The notes under the pieces: generated by a model
Seen by the model: the letters and a program-made list of their open reading frames with translations, nothing else
Told to the model about the DNA's origin: nothing
The model's database searches: none
Program-made: the position numbers and the translations under genes
From: Herpetosiphon geysericola
Lineage (GTDB): Bacteria; Chloroflexota; Chloroflexia; Chloroflexales; Herpetosiphonaceae
Assembly: GCF_001306135.1 (NCBI RefSeq)
Contig: NZ_LGKP01000008.1
Coordinates: 62,001 to 126,000 of the forward strand
Direction: 5' to 3'
DNA: 64,000 nt
Shown: one piece after another, positions 8,526 through 16,344 of the stretch
Position numbering within the stretch: the stretch's first letter is position 1
How the letters are laid out: each line of letters opens with the position of its first letter

Positions 8526-9185
8526 TTATTCTTGTGCCAAGGCGGCGGCAGCTTCATCATCAATGCTCAAGCTTTGTTGCATTGGCTTATAAAACGTCGT
8601 TTCGACCTCGGGCCATAACTCTTGCGGCACAAGCCACGATTGCAACATAATGCTGCCGCCTGTGGTTTGGCTTAGCTCAAAACGTACATACATTGGCTGG
8701 GCATTCAAAGTTGCCGTGCCTTCTAAGCGATACGTTGCACCTTCGCTGGCACTATTCAATTGCACATCGCGAGTGAGATAGGTTGCGAAGGTCTGCGATT
8801 TCACCATTTCGACAATCTCGGCTGCTTTGGTTGAATCAAGCTGGGTTGCTTGCCAACTAAACGAGATCGTTACTACAACACTGGCATTGTAGGCAAAACT
8901 GCTAATTCCAATGCCATTTTTAAGCGCTTCAGTGCGCCAATTACTTGGCACATCAAGCGCAAAAACGCCACGTGGATCGCGATAGGTGCTGAATGTTAAT
9001 GAAACTGGTGCGGTCGCCGTGGGCGCGCTGGTTGGCGTTATGGTTGCTAGCGCAATAGTAGTACCTTGGTTGGTTAGCGCAGTAGGTGCGATAGTTGCAA
9101 AGCTCACCGTCGTTGGCGTATCTTTTTGTTCGGCACAGCCAACCAAACTTGCAACGATAGCAAGCACGATGATTAACCTTCCCAT
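8526..9185 (-). CDS. Lipoprotein with Pro/Thr linker and PsbP-like region
   Basis: A 219-residue protein with a short signal sequence and lipobox LVGC (Cys17), then a Thr/Pro/Ala-rich linker (~20-65). The soluble domain contains RGVFALDVPSNWRTEAL, a pattern seen in PsbP-like/DcrB-like domains of surface lipoproteins; that assignment is tentative. The start overlaps the upstream amidohydrolase by 13 bases and GAGGGG precedes the ATG, so the two are probably translationally coupled. It lies between an amidohydrolase and an ABC-2 permease, which suggests a role at the cell surface, possibly in the same transport process. Confidence 0.75.
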   Translation of the reverse strand: MGRLIIVLAIVASLVGCAEQKDTPTTVSFATIAPTALTNQGTTIALATITPTSAPTATAPVSLTFSTYRDPRGVFALDVPSNWRTEALKNGIGISSFAYNASVVVTISFSWQATQLDSTKAAEIVEMVKSQTFATYLTRDVQLNSASEGATYRLEGTATLNAQPMYVRFELSQTTGGSIMLQSWLVPQELWPEVETTFYKPMQQSLSIDDEAAAALAQE

Positions 9186-10804
9186 ACAGTTTGCCCCTCA
9201 ATAATCGTCTGCGCAACCTGAACCTTTGCCAATTGCTGCGGCGCAACTTGAGCTAAATCCTCTTCAAGAATCACCAAATCGGCAAGCTTGCCAACGCCTA
9301 AACTGCCCTTGATTGCTTGCTCGCCTGAGGTGATTGCAGGCCCAACTGTATAGGCCCACAAGGCTTCTTCAAGGCTCAAACGTTGTTCAGGATACCAACC
9401 ACCATCCGGTGATCCATCTGGGCGTTGGCGAGTCACAGCGGCATGGATTCCCGCCCATGGGTCCCATGATTCAACTGGGGCATCGGAGCCAAAGGCCAAA
9501 ATTGCGCCGCTGGCCTGCAAACTGCGCCAAGCATAAGCCGATTGCGCCCGCTGGCCCCAAAAACGATCAGCCACGCTAATATCGCTGGTCGCATGAATTG
9601 GCTGCATCGAGGCAATTACCCCCAACTGGCCAAAGCGCCGAATATCAGCAGGGTGTAATAATTGGGCATGTTCAATCCGATTGGGAACGCGAGCCGCGAG
9701 TGCACCCTTGCCAAGGCTTGGCTGCAAGCTTTCAGGATTGGCTTTGAGCGCCGCCTCAATTGCATCGAGCACCGTGCGATTGGCAGCATCGCCGATGGCA
9801 TGCATAATCACGCTAATATCATTGGCAAGCGCCCGATCGATCGTGGCAAAAAGATCTTCACGGTCGTGCATCGGAATGCCATAGGGATGCGGGGCGTTGG
9901 CTGGTAAATTATCAAATGGCTCAAGCATGTGCGCCGTGGCTGAGCCAAGCGAGCCATCGCTAAATATTTTCAAGTTGCCAAAACGTAACCAAGCATCGCC
10001 CAAGCCCGATTTAAGCCCCATTGCAACAGCATGCTCAAGCAAATCCATACGCAAGTGGTGCAAAATGCGCATTTCGAGCGCGCCGCGTCCATAGAGCGTT
10101 TGCACCGCAGCAAAACAATCTGGGCCTTCAGGCACATGGATACTGGTAATGCCGCGTTGGTGCATCCGTTTGATAAAGGCTTGAATGCTGGTCTCTTTTT
10201 GGGCAGCGCTTGGCTCGGGAATGCAGGCCTTGACCGCCAATTGACCATTTTCAAACAGCATGCCGTTTGGCTCGCCAGTAGCATCACGGCCAATGCTCCC
10301 GCCATCAGGATCGCTGCTAAATTTGCTGATGTTGGCACAGTTAAGGGCTGCGTTATTGACCCACGCCGAGTGCAAATCCTTGCGGGTAATAAAGGCCGGA
10401 CGCCCACCAGTTACCTGATCAAGCTCGCTGGCGGTTGGCCAATCGCGCTGCCACAGGCTATGATCCCAGCCAGAGCCAAGTACCCATGCATCGGCTGGCA
10501 AGCGTTCGGCGTGCTGACGAATAATCTCAAGCGCGTGATCAAACGACGCTACTTCTTGCAAGTCAATTTGATCGGCCAGCAGGGCGCTCCAAAGCAAGTG
10601 AATATGCGCATCGCAAATACCAGGAACGACGCTGCGCCCAGCCAAATCGATATACTCATAATCGGCGTGAAGTGCAGCCCGAACCTCGGCGTTAGTGCCA
10701 ACCGTCACGACCTTGCCATCACGCAAAGCAATGGCCTCGGCCACGCCCACTGTTGGGTCGAGTGTCCAAATTGCGCCCCCAGCTATCAAACGATCACGGG
10801 CCAT
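9173..10804 (-). CDS. Metal-dependent amidohydrolase, YtcJ-like (Amidohydro_3)
   Basis: A 543-residue member of the Amidohydro_3 family, which hydrolyses amide-type bonds of small molecules using a TIM barrel metal centre. The metal motif HIH (in CDAHIHLLWS), the His segments HAIGDAAN and RIEHAQ, and the catalytic Asp in FGSDAPVE are all present. There is no signal peptide, so it is cytoplasmic. The substrate cannot be deduced; the family includes enzymes acting on N-substituted amides and formamides. It is the first gene of a three-gene operon with a lipoprotein and a permease. TGGGAG precedes the ATG, and an extended -10 (TGTTACAAT) lies about 33 bases upstream. Confidence 0.88.
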   Translation of the reverse strand: MARDRLIAGGAIWTLDPTVGVAEAIALRDGKVVTVGTNAEVRAALHADYEYIDLAGRSVVPGICDAHIHLLWSALLADQIDLQEVASFDHALEIIRQHAERLPADAWVLGSGWDHSLWQRDWPTASELDQVTGGRPAFITRKDLHSAWVNNAALNCANISKFSSDPDGGSIGRDATGEPNGMLFENGQLAVKACIPEPSAAQKETSIQAFIKRMHQRGITSIHVPEGPDCFAAVQTLYGRGALEMRILHHLRMDLLEHAVAMGLKSGLGDAWLRFGNLKIFSDGSLGSATAHMLEPFDNLPANAPHPYGIPMHDREDLFATIDRALANDISVIMHAIGDAANRTVLDAIEAALKANPESLQPSLGKGALAARVPNRIEHAQLLHPADIRRFGQLGVIASMQPIHATSDISVADRFWGQRAQSAYAWRSLQASGAILAFGSDAPVESWDPWAGIHAAVTRQRPDGSPDGGWYPEQRLSLEEALWAYTVGPAITSGEQAIKGSLGVGKLADLVILEEDLAQVAPQQLAKVQVAQTIIEGQTVWEG

Positions 10805-10836
10805 GGTTGTTCTCCCAGTAACATAGACTGCTATCT

Positions 10837-10845
10837 ATTGTAACA
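10837..10845 (-). promoter_or_regulatory. Extended -10 promoter of the amidohydrolase operon
   Basis: TGTTACAAT on the minus strand, about 33 bases before the ATG at 10804. No convincing -35 is seen. Confidence 0.45.
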
Positions 10846-10909
10846 AAAACATGGCATATATCCTGCTTATAGGGTTGTAGGATTTTATTTGATTATAAGG
10901 AGGACTATC

Positions 10910-10993
10910 ATGGTTCGACATAAAAAGAGTGCTTTGGCGGCGTTGGCATTGGCAGGTTTGGCCTATTTCTTCAAACGCCGTTCTGCGCGCTAG
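10910..10993 (+). CDS. Small single-helix membrane protein, 27 residues
   Basis: A short reading frame with an almost ideal ribosome site, AAGGAGGA, 5 bases before the ATG. The product has a basic start (MVRHKK), one hydrophobic stretch of about 15 residues (SALAALALAGLAYFF) and a basic end (KRRSAR, then stop). The make-up is that of a tiny bitopic membrane protein with positive charges on both sides. It lies alone between the divergent amidohydrolase operon and the Nudix gene. I recognise no family. It could regulate a membrane protein or be a toxin-like peptide, but nothing in the neighbourhood decides. Strong translation signals make a chance frame less likely. Confidence 0.6.
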   Translation: MVRHKKSALAALALAGLAYFFKRRSAR

Positions 10994-11109
10994 GGATTGG
11001 GTATCCCAAGCAATTTGATGCTGCTTGCCGAGGATCGCGCTGTCTCGTGATATGATGAAGCAAGCATAATCGAATACTTGTTCAGCATTCCTATGAGTGT
11101 TGAATGAAT

Positions 11110-11139
11110 GATGCGGGCGGCCTTCGGGCGGCTCGCATC
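11110..11139 (+). other. UUCG-capped leader hairpin before the Nudix gene
   Basis: GATGCG (11110-11115) pairs with CGCATC (11134-11139), and an inner GCC-TTCG-GGC forms a stable tetraloop hairpin. It ends 12 bases before the GGAGG ribosome site of the Nudix gene and has no T-tract. Confidence 0.5.
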
Positions 11140-11161
11140 GTGATACCTGATGGAGGCATGA

Positions 11162-11605
11162 ATGAGCCAGAGTCGCAAAAGTCGTATTGCTTATTCAGCC
11201 GGTGGTGTTTGCTATCGCTGGATGGATGATGTGCCAGAGGTTGTACTGATTGCGACGCACAACAGCACGCGCTGGGGTTTGCCAAAAGGCCATCGTGAAG
11301 GCCGCGAGACCTTTGCCCAAGCAGCCCGTCGTGAAATTAACGAAGAAACTGGCTTACGGGGCGAAATTGTCTGCTCGCTTTCGGCAATTCAATATTGGTT
11401 TCGGGTTGAGAGCCATTTTGTGCATAAATGGGTTGAGTTTTTTCTGTTTCGTTGTACAGGCGGTTGCCTCAAACCGCAACTTTCAGAAATCGACGATGCT
11501 CAGTGGTTTTTATTGCCCGATGCCCTCGAGCAGATCAGTTTTCCGCGTGAGCGTAGTGTGCTTGAAGTCGTCAATACAATCTGGCGTTCGAATCGCTTAG
11601 TCTAG
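11162..11605 (+). CDS. Nudix hydrolase
   Basis: A 147-residue single-domain Nudix protein. The Nudix box runs from G43 to L65: GHREGRE, then REINEETGL, matching Gx5Ex7REUxEExGU in full. Such enzymes cleave nucleoside diphosphates linked to another group, using Mg2+ bound by the box glutamates. The WGLPKGH segment preceding the box resembles diadenosine polyphosphate hydrolases and related house-cleaning enzymes, but the substrate is not certain. GGAGG at 11152-11156 supports the ATG at 11162. Its 3' end overlaps the convergent zinc-ribbon gene by 9 bases. Confidence 0.9.
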   Translation: MSQSRKSRIAYSAGGVCYRWMDDVPEVVLIATHNSTRWGLPKGHREGRETFAQAARREINEETGLRGEIVCSLSAIQYWFRVESHFVHKWVEFFLFRCTGGCLKPQLSEIDDAQWFLLPDALEQISFPRERSVLEVVNTIWRSNRLV

Positions 11606-12217
11606 CTTCGGCAAGGGCTTGAGCCACATCACGCTGGGCAATACACGCCCCATTTTTTGGGCCAATGGCAAGCCAACCACACTCACGGTTGCTAGCCAGA
11701 TCAGCTGCATCCACAGCATGCTGAGATACCAGCCAACGCAAATGCCATACAGCAAACAGAGCCCACGTGGCAATTCCTTGCGCAGGCTGGTAACCAGCCC
11801 CTCGGTGTGGGGCATGCTCAAAAAGGTAATCGTTGGCAAATAGTTCAGCATGGGCTGGCTAATATTTAATCCAAACAACCCACAAAGCCAAGTTGCTGCC
11901 AACCACATTTGGCTACTCCAGAAGCCAATAAACACAAAATAAATCGCTTGCATCAAGAAATTTGGGTCTTTGATATTGGCGCGTAATTGCTCAATGAGTG
12001 GTAATTGGTAGTTGATTTGCGGGTGGCTGATTGGCTGGACTCGTGCCGCAGCCGCAAGCGCTGGCTGAGGCGCTGCTTGCATAAACAACGGCATTGGGGG
12101 CAGGCGATCCATCGGCATGGTTGGTGGAGCCGCATACATTGCCTCAAGGTCTACGCCACACTGTAAACAATAGCGCACATTGAGATTAACTGGTTGACCA
12201 CACTCAAAACATTCCAT
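11597..12217 (-). CDS. Zinc-ribbon membrane protein
   Basis: A 206-residue protein. The N-terminus is a short zinc ribbon (CFECG at 3-7, CLQCG at 17-21), followed by a Pro/Ala/Met-rich linker (~28-75) and a membrane part with about three or four helices (~88-195). The last part (WLATVSVVGLPLAQKMGRVL) resembles YccF-type inner membrane domains, but this is a weak likeness. Zinc ribbon plus membrane segments is common in bacterial proteins of unknown role. The ribosome site AAAGGA precedes the ATG. The gene is monocistronic and convergent with the Nudix gene. Confidence 0.7.
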   Translation of the reverse strand: MECFECGQPVNLNVRYCLQCGVDLEAMYAAPPTMPMDRLPPMPLFMQAAPQPALAAAARVQPISHPQINYQLPLIEQLRANIKDPNFLMQAIYFVFIGFWSSQMWLAATWLCGLFGLNISQPMLNYLPTITFLSMPHTEGLVTSLRKELPRGLCLLYGICVGWYLSMLWMQLIWLATVSVVGLPLAQKMGRVLPSVMWLKPLPKLD

Positions 12218-12360
12218 AGCCCGATCCTTTCGGCAATTCCAATTCCGAGTTTTGTTGCAATTGTGCTGAAGTTCATAGGTTGCTAATAGTGCTATGACGT
12301 ATGGTACGCGAGCGATTGTTGCATTGCAAGATCATAATTAACAGCGTTGTGTTAACTTTT
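12218..12360. other. Upstream region of the zinc-ribbon gene
   Basis: No gene or clear signal is seen apart from the ribosome site of the gene ending at 12217. The repeat cluster begins just beyond. Confidence 0.3.
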
Positions 12361-12930
12361 GTGGCTGCTCTAGGCAGTTTTTAACTCGAGGGATCAGGGA
12401 CGAGGGAGAGCGAAACCGCGAAGCATGCGAAGATCGCGAAGGTTAAGTTTTGAGCCACGAATTCCTCGAATGATATTGTGTTAGCCACAGATTTATTTCT
12501 CGCCAGCCAATAGCCATATTTCTCTGCGCCGCTGCGTTAACAAATTGCTCCACGAGGCTTGAAACCGCGAAGAACACGAAGATCGCGAAGGTGAATTTTT
12601 TAGCCACAGATTGGCACAGATGATTATGATTATGTTCTTCCTAACCCAATGCTCATAGCCAACAGCCCTCACTACTCTGCGCCGCTGCGTTAACAAATTG
12701 CTCCACGAGGCTTGAAACCGCGAAGAACACGAAGATCGCGAAGGTGAATTTTTTAGCCACAGATTGGCACAGATGATTATGATTATGTTCTTCCTAACCC
12801 AATGCTCATAGCCAACAGCCCTCACTACTCTGCGCCGCTGCGTTAACAAATTGCTCCACAAGGCTTGAAATCGCGCAGGACGGGCAGGCCACGAAGAATG
12901 TTTCTAGCCACAGATTGGCACAGATTTTCC
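12361..12930. repeat. Repeat cluster with a 153-bp tandem array
   Basis: Non-coding. A unit of 153 bases is repeated about 2.2 times (equivalent points at 12531, 12684 and 12837). Each unit contains four modules in order: CTGCGTTAACAAATTGCTCC, GCGAAGAACACGAAG, TTTTTAGCCACAGATTGGC and a spacer with CTAACCCAATGCTCATAGCC. Further single modules flank the array. The two full units are nearly identical, which points to recent duplication. Because 153 is a multiple of three, a spurious open frame runs through the array on the minus strand. Confidence 0.85.
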
Positions 12931-13049
12931 TGATTAGGCTTCCGATTGCTCAAATCCTCCAGCAAAAGCCCCTGACCCGTAGCCCTATGCTGCCTTTTGA
13001 TTTTTGCCTTTTGATTTGCCCTATGCTCTTACATTTTATCCCTCATCCT

Positions 13050-13583
13050 TCATCCTTTTTGGTTTGCTTCCCATTCCGAGCGCAACATGCCCATTTGCAG
13101 CACATCGACATACTGACCATTGTTGAACACATGCTCGCGCAAACGTCCTTCGTGCACAAAGCCACATTTTTCATACGCAGCGATTGCGCGGGGATTATTG
13201 CTATCGGTCATCAGCCAGATGCGGCGATAATTTTGAACGCGAAAAGCCCAGCGCAACAAAACCTGAATCGCATCGCTGCCATAGCCTTTGCCAACATAGT
13301 CGGGGTGATAGACCGCGACGCCAAATTCGCTGGTGCGGCTTAGTTGATCGGTGTGGTGTAAGCCAATTGAGCCAATCACCACGCCCTCAACCTCGATCAC
13401 AAACCACAATTTTTCGGTAATTTCAAGGTGTTTTTCAAAGCGTTTTTCGAAGCTCGCCAAAGGCATGGGCGACCACGTGCCGTTGCCATGGATCACCAGT
13501 TCAACATTCTTTTCTAGTTCGTACAAGGCTTTGCTATCTTCACGCTCGATTGGGCGTAGGGTTACGAGTTTGCCTTTTAGCAC
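13050..13583 (-). CDS. GNAT acetyltransferase, RimJ/RimL type (copy 1)
   Basis: A 177-residue GNAT enzyme that transfers acetyl from acetyl-CoA to an amine. The acetyl-CoA loop is in YVGKGYGSDA (R/Q-x-x-G-x-G/A type, here GKGYG), followed by WAFRVQNYRRIWL and the segment NPRAIAAYEKCGF typical of RimJ/RimL-like members. The start is a GTG at 13583 with AGAAAGGAG 7 bases before it; a further upstream GTG would read through this ribosome site. Identity with the neighbour at 13833-14378 is about 80 percent by eye, so they are a tandem duplicate. The substrate is unknown; ribosomal-protein or antibiotic acetylation are both possible in this family. Confidence 0.88.
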   Translation of the reverse strand: MLKGKLVTLRPIEREDSKALYELEKNVELVIHGNGTWSPMPLASFEKRFEKHLEITEKLWFVIEVEGVVIGSIGLHHTDQLSRTSEFGVAVYHPDYVGKGYGSDAIQVLLRWAFRVQNYRRIWLMTDSNNPRAIAAYEKCGFVHEGRLREHVFNNGQYVDVLQMGMLRSEWEANQKG

Positions 13584-13599
13584 AGCTAGGCTCCTTTCT

Positions 13600-13832
13600 G
13601 ATTGATCCACGAAGCGCACGAAGGGCTATGGGCTTTTGGCTTTTGGAATCAGTGCCATACCACCAAATGTTCTGCTAGCCCAAAGCCTCAATTCTCTGCG
13701 TCTCTGCGTTAACAAATCACTCCACGAGGCTTGAAACCGCGAAGAGCGCGAAGAACATGAAGGCTATGGGCTTTTGGCTATAGGCTATGAGCTTTTGCCT
13801 TCTGCCTTTTGATTTTTGCCTTTTGCTTTGTT
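13600..13832. repeat. Repeat modules between the two GNAT genes
   Basis: Holds a further copy of the CTGCGTTAACAAAT-TCCACGAGGCTTGAAACCGCG core (13693-13745), CACGAAG modules (13609-13625) and low-complexity CTTTTG/GCCTTTTG runs (13770-13850). The same modules make up the cluster at 12.4-12.9 kb. Confidence 0.7.
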
Positions 13833-14378
13833 CTATGCTCTTTGTTCTATGCCCTGCTTCGTTTCCCATTCCGAGCGCAACATACCCATTTGAATGAGAT
13901 CGACAAAGCGGCCATTTTCAAATACATGCTCGCGCAAACGGCCTTCGTGCACAAAGCCACATTTTTCATAAGCGGCGATAGCGCGGGCATTGTTGCTGCC
14001 AGTCGTCAGCCAGATGCGGCGATAATTTTGAATGCGGAAGGCCCAGCGCAACAAAACTTGAATTGCATCGCTGCCGTAGCCTTTGCCAACATAATCGGGG
14101 TGATAAATCCCAATCCCGAATTCGCTGCATTGCGCAACCCGATCACCATGATGGAGGCCAATCGAGCCAATCACGACCCCATCAACTTCAATAATAAATT
14201 GATTTTTTTCTGAGCCTTCGATGTATTTGTCGAAGCGTTTTTCGAAGCTGGCCAATGGGGTTGGCGACCATGTGCCATTTCCATAGATCACCAGTTCGAC
14301 ATTTTTCTCTAGTTCGTATAATGCTTTGCTATCTTCACGTTCGATCGCGCGGAGGGTGACTAATTTACCTTTTAGCAC
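13833..14378 (-). CDS. GNAT acetyltransferase, RimJ/RimL type (copy 2)
   Basis: A 181-residue paralogue of the 13050-13583 product with the same GTG start. Here AGAAGGAG lies 8 bases before the GTG at 14378. The acetyl-CoA loop YVGKGYGSDA is identical. Differences cluster in residues ~50-95, the likely acceptor-substrate side, while the cofactor half is almost unchanged; this hints that the two copies may differ in substrate. The last residues (TKQGIEQRA) extend beyond copy 1. A -10-like TATACT on the minus strand at 14417-14412 could be its promoter. Confidence 0.88.
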   Translation of the reverse strand: MLKGKLVTLRAIEREDSKALYELEKNVELVIYGNGTWSPTPLASFEKRFDKYIEGSEKNQFIIEVDGVVIGSIGLHHGDRVAQCSEFGIGIYHPDYVGKGYGSDAIQVLLRWAFRIQNYRRIWLTTGSNNARAIAAYEKCGFVHEGRLREHVFENGRFVDLIQMGMLRSEWETKQGIEQRA

Positions 14379-14535
14379 GCTGATTACTCCTTCTAGGCTA
14401 AAGCTTGGGCTAGTATAGGCCCGATTCCGCAGCTGCCTATCCATCAGAAGGTTGATTAAAGCCTCAGGCTTGCTACCGACAAGCCACATGAGCATATTTA
14501 ATAATGAGAATAATAAATATTTTTTAATAAATCTC

Positions 14536-14565
14536 TTGACTTTAGTTGCTGGCCTATGCTAGATT
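14536..14565 (+). promoter_or_regulatory. Promoter of the GH8 gene
   Basis: TTGACT at 14536-14541, 18 bases, then TAGATT at 14560-14565 preceded by TGC (extended -10). It lies about 50 bases before the ATG at 14614, which has GGAGG at 14603-14607. Confidence 0.6.
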
Positions 14566-14613
14566 GCTTACTAAGTTCATTGGAATAACTTTCCAGCAAC
14601 TTGGAGGTAGGTA

Positions 14614-16245
14614 ATGAATAACGATAAACGCTCTTTTTTCGGTTCTCGCTTAATGTTGCGGGTCATTTTGATTTTGGCCATCTGTGCAGTTGTTGTGCCG
14701 CTCTTTACCAGCAAGGCATCGTATGCAGCTGCAACGCCACGCCGGCCTTTTCCGCAGCATACCCAATATGCAAGCGGCACGATTAAGCCCAATCATCGCA
14801 CCCAAGCCCAACTTGATAGCGATGTTAAAGCCTTTTACGATGTCTGGAAAAGCCGCTATGTGGTGCGAGCTGGCACGAGTAGCGCTGGCAATCCCTACTA
14901 TCGGATCAGCTTTGGCAGCAGCGCGCCCAACGTGACAGTTTCTGAAGGTCAAGGCTATGGCATGGTCATTATGGCCTTGATGGCTGGCTATGATCCCGAA
15001 GCGCAAACTATTTTTGATGGCTTATGGGAATTTTCGCGTACTAATCCAAGCAACATCGATTCGCGCTTGATGGGCTGGCGGATTCCTAGCGATGGCTCTG
15101 GCAACGATAGTGCTTTCGATGGCGATGCTGATATTGGCTATGGCCTGATTTTGGCTGATGCCCAGTGGGGGAGCAGTGGTCGTATCAATTATGCCAGCGC
15201 AGCCAACACTGTTTTAGCAGGCGTTTTAGAATCGACAATTGGCCCAAGCAGCCGCTTGCCAATGTTGGGCGATTGGGTTTCGCCAAATGGCAGCCCTCAT
15301 AGCCAATACACGCCTCGGCCTTCTGATTTTATGCCCAGCCACTTTCGCGATTATCGGGCTTTCACTGGCAATGCCACATGGGATACAGTGCTGAGCAAAA
15401 CTCAAGGCGTTGTTGATAGTATTCAAGCCCAATATAGCCTCAATACTGGCTTGCTGCCCGATTTTGTGGTACAGGCCAACACTACGCCCAAGCCATCGCC
15501 TGCCAACTTCTTGGAAAGTGAAAATGATGGTAATTACTACTACAATTCAGGCCGCGTGCCTTGGCGCTTAGGCGCCGATGCAGTGCTTTTTGGCGATGCT
15601 GCTTCATTACGCCAAGCTCAAAAAATCTCACGCTGGATTGAGCAAGCGACTGGTGGAACAGCAACCAATATTCGGGCTGGTTATACGCTCAATGGCACGG
15701 CCTTGCCCGATAGTGGCTATTTCAGCACCTTCTTTGCAGCGCCATTTGGGGTGGCAGCGATGACCGTGCCGACCAGCCAGCAATGGCTTAATCGGGTGTA
15801 TGATGCAGTACGTAGCAATCACCAAGATTATTTTGAAGATACAGTGACCTTGCAATGTTTGCTGCTCATGTCGGGCAATTATTGGTCGCCAAGCCGTACT
15901 GGAGTTAGCCCAACCGCCACCCCGCGCCCTGCGACGGCAACGCCACGACCAGCAACCGCCACCCCGCGCCCTGCAACAGCAACCCCACGGCCAGCAACGG
16001 CAACTCCAGTATCAGCGACAGCAACGCCACGGCCTGCCACCGCCACGCCACGGCCAGCAACGGCAACGCCAGTGCCAGCGACAGCTACCCCAAGCGGCGT
16101 TCCAGCTTGGAATGGCAACATGCAGGCTTATGCAGTAGGCCAACGAGTGAGCTACAACGGGCGCATCTATCGCTGTTTGCAAGCCCATACTTCACTATCA
16201 ACATGGACACCTGAGGCGGTGCCAGCCTTGTGGCAAGCTGAATAA
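14614..16245 (+). CDS. Secreted glycoside hydrolase family 8 enzyme with CBM5-type domain
   Basis: A 543-residue exported enzyme. A signal peptide covers residues 1-40 (basic start, hydrophobic core, ASYAAA end). The GH8 catalytic domain (~50-425) has Glu111 in VSEGQGYGM, the expected general acid, and the Asp cluster AFDGDADIGYG. GH8 enzymes invert beta-1,4 linkages in cellulose, chitosan, xylan or lichenan; which one is not clear here. A linker of about eight TPRPATA-like heptads (~435-492) joins a C-terminal domain of about 48 residues (AWNGNMQAYAVGQRVSYNGR...YRCLQAHTS) typical of CBM5/12 chitin- or cellulose-binding modules. A chitosanase or endoglucanase acting outside the cell is the best guess. 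It has its own promoter and terminator. Confidence 0.9.
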   Translation: MNNDKRSFFGSRLMLRVILILAICAVVVPLFTSKASYAAATPRRPFPQHTQYASGTIKPNHRTQAQLDSDVKAFYDVWKSRYVVRAGTSSAGNPYYRISFGSSAPNVTVSEGQGYGMVIMALMAGYDPEAQTIFDGLWEFSRTNPSNIDSRLMGWRIPSDGSGNDSAFDGDADIGYGLILADAQWGSSGRINYASAANTVLAGVLESTIGPSSRLPMLGDWVSPNGSPHSQYTPRPSDFMPSHFRDYRAFTGNATWDTVLSKTQGVVDSIQAQYSLNTGLLPDFVVQANTTPKPSPANFLESENDGNYYYNSGRVPWRLGADAVLFGDAASLRQAQKISRWIEQATGGTATNIRAGYTLNGTALPDSGYFSTFFAAPFGVAAMTVPTSQQWLNRVYDAVRSNHQDYFEDTVTLQCLLLMSGNYWSPSRTGVSPTATPRPATATPRPATATPRPATATPRPATATPVSATATPRPATATPRPATATPVPATATPSGVPAWNGNMQAYAVGQRVSYNGRIYRCLQAHTSLSTWTPEAVPALWQAE

Positions 16246-16278
16246 GATCCACAATGCAACTTGAATCGGTCACAATTT

Positions 16279-16318
16279 GCCCCTCGTCTACTCAACGCAG
16301 GCGAGGGGCTTTTCGTTT
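16279..16318 (+). terminator. Intrinsic terminator of the GH8 gene
   Basis: GCCCCTCG (16279-16286) pairs with CGAGGGGC (16302-16309), followed by TTTTCGTTT. Confidence 0.85.
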
Positions 16319-16344
16319 AAAAAATCTAGTAGCTTAGAAGGCAG

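Noticed and set aside
10031-10843. A 270-codon plus-strand frame opposite the amidohydrolase
   Set aside because: The minus-strand amidohydrolase has complete family motifs; the opposite frame has none and no ribosome site.
12493-12861. A 122-codon minus-strand frame with an internal 51-residue repeat
   Set aside because: It lies wholly in the 153-bp tandem array, whose unit is a multiple of three; no ribosome site and no sensible protein.
12361-12930. A CRISPR array
   Set aside because: The repeat unit is 153 bases with no short regular repeats or unique spacers, and no cas gene is present.
12915-13343. A plus-strand frame opposite the first GNAT gene
   Set aside because: Mirror of a well-supported GNAT gene and of repeat sequence; a near-identical mirror frame occurs opposite the second copy at 13809-14213.
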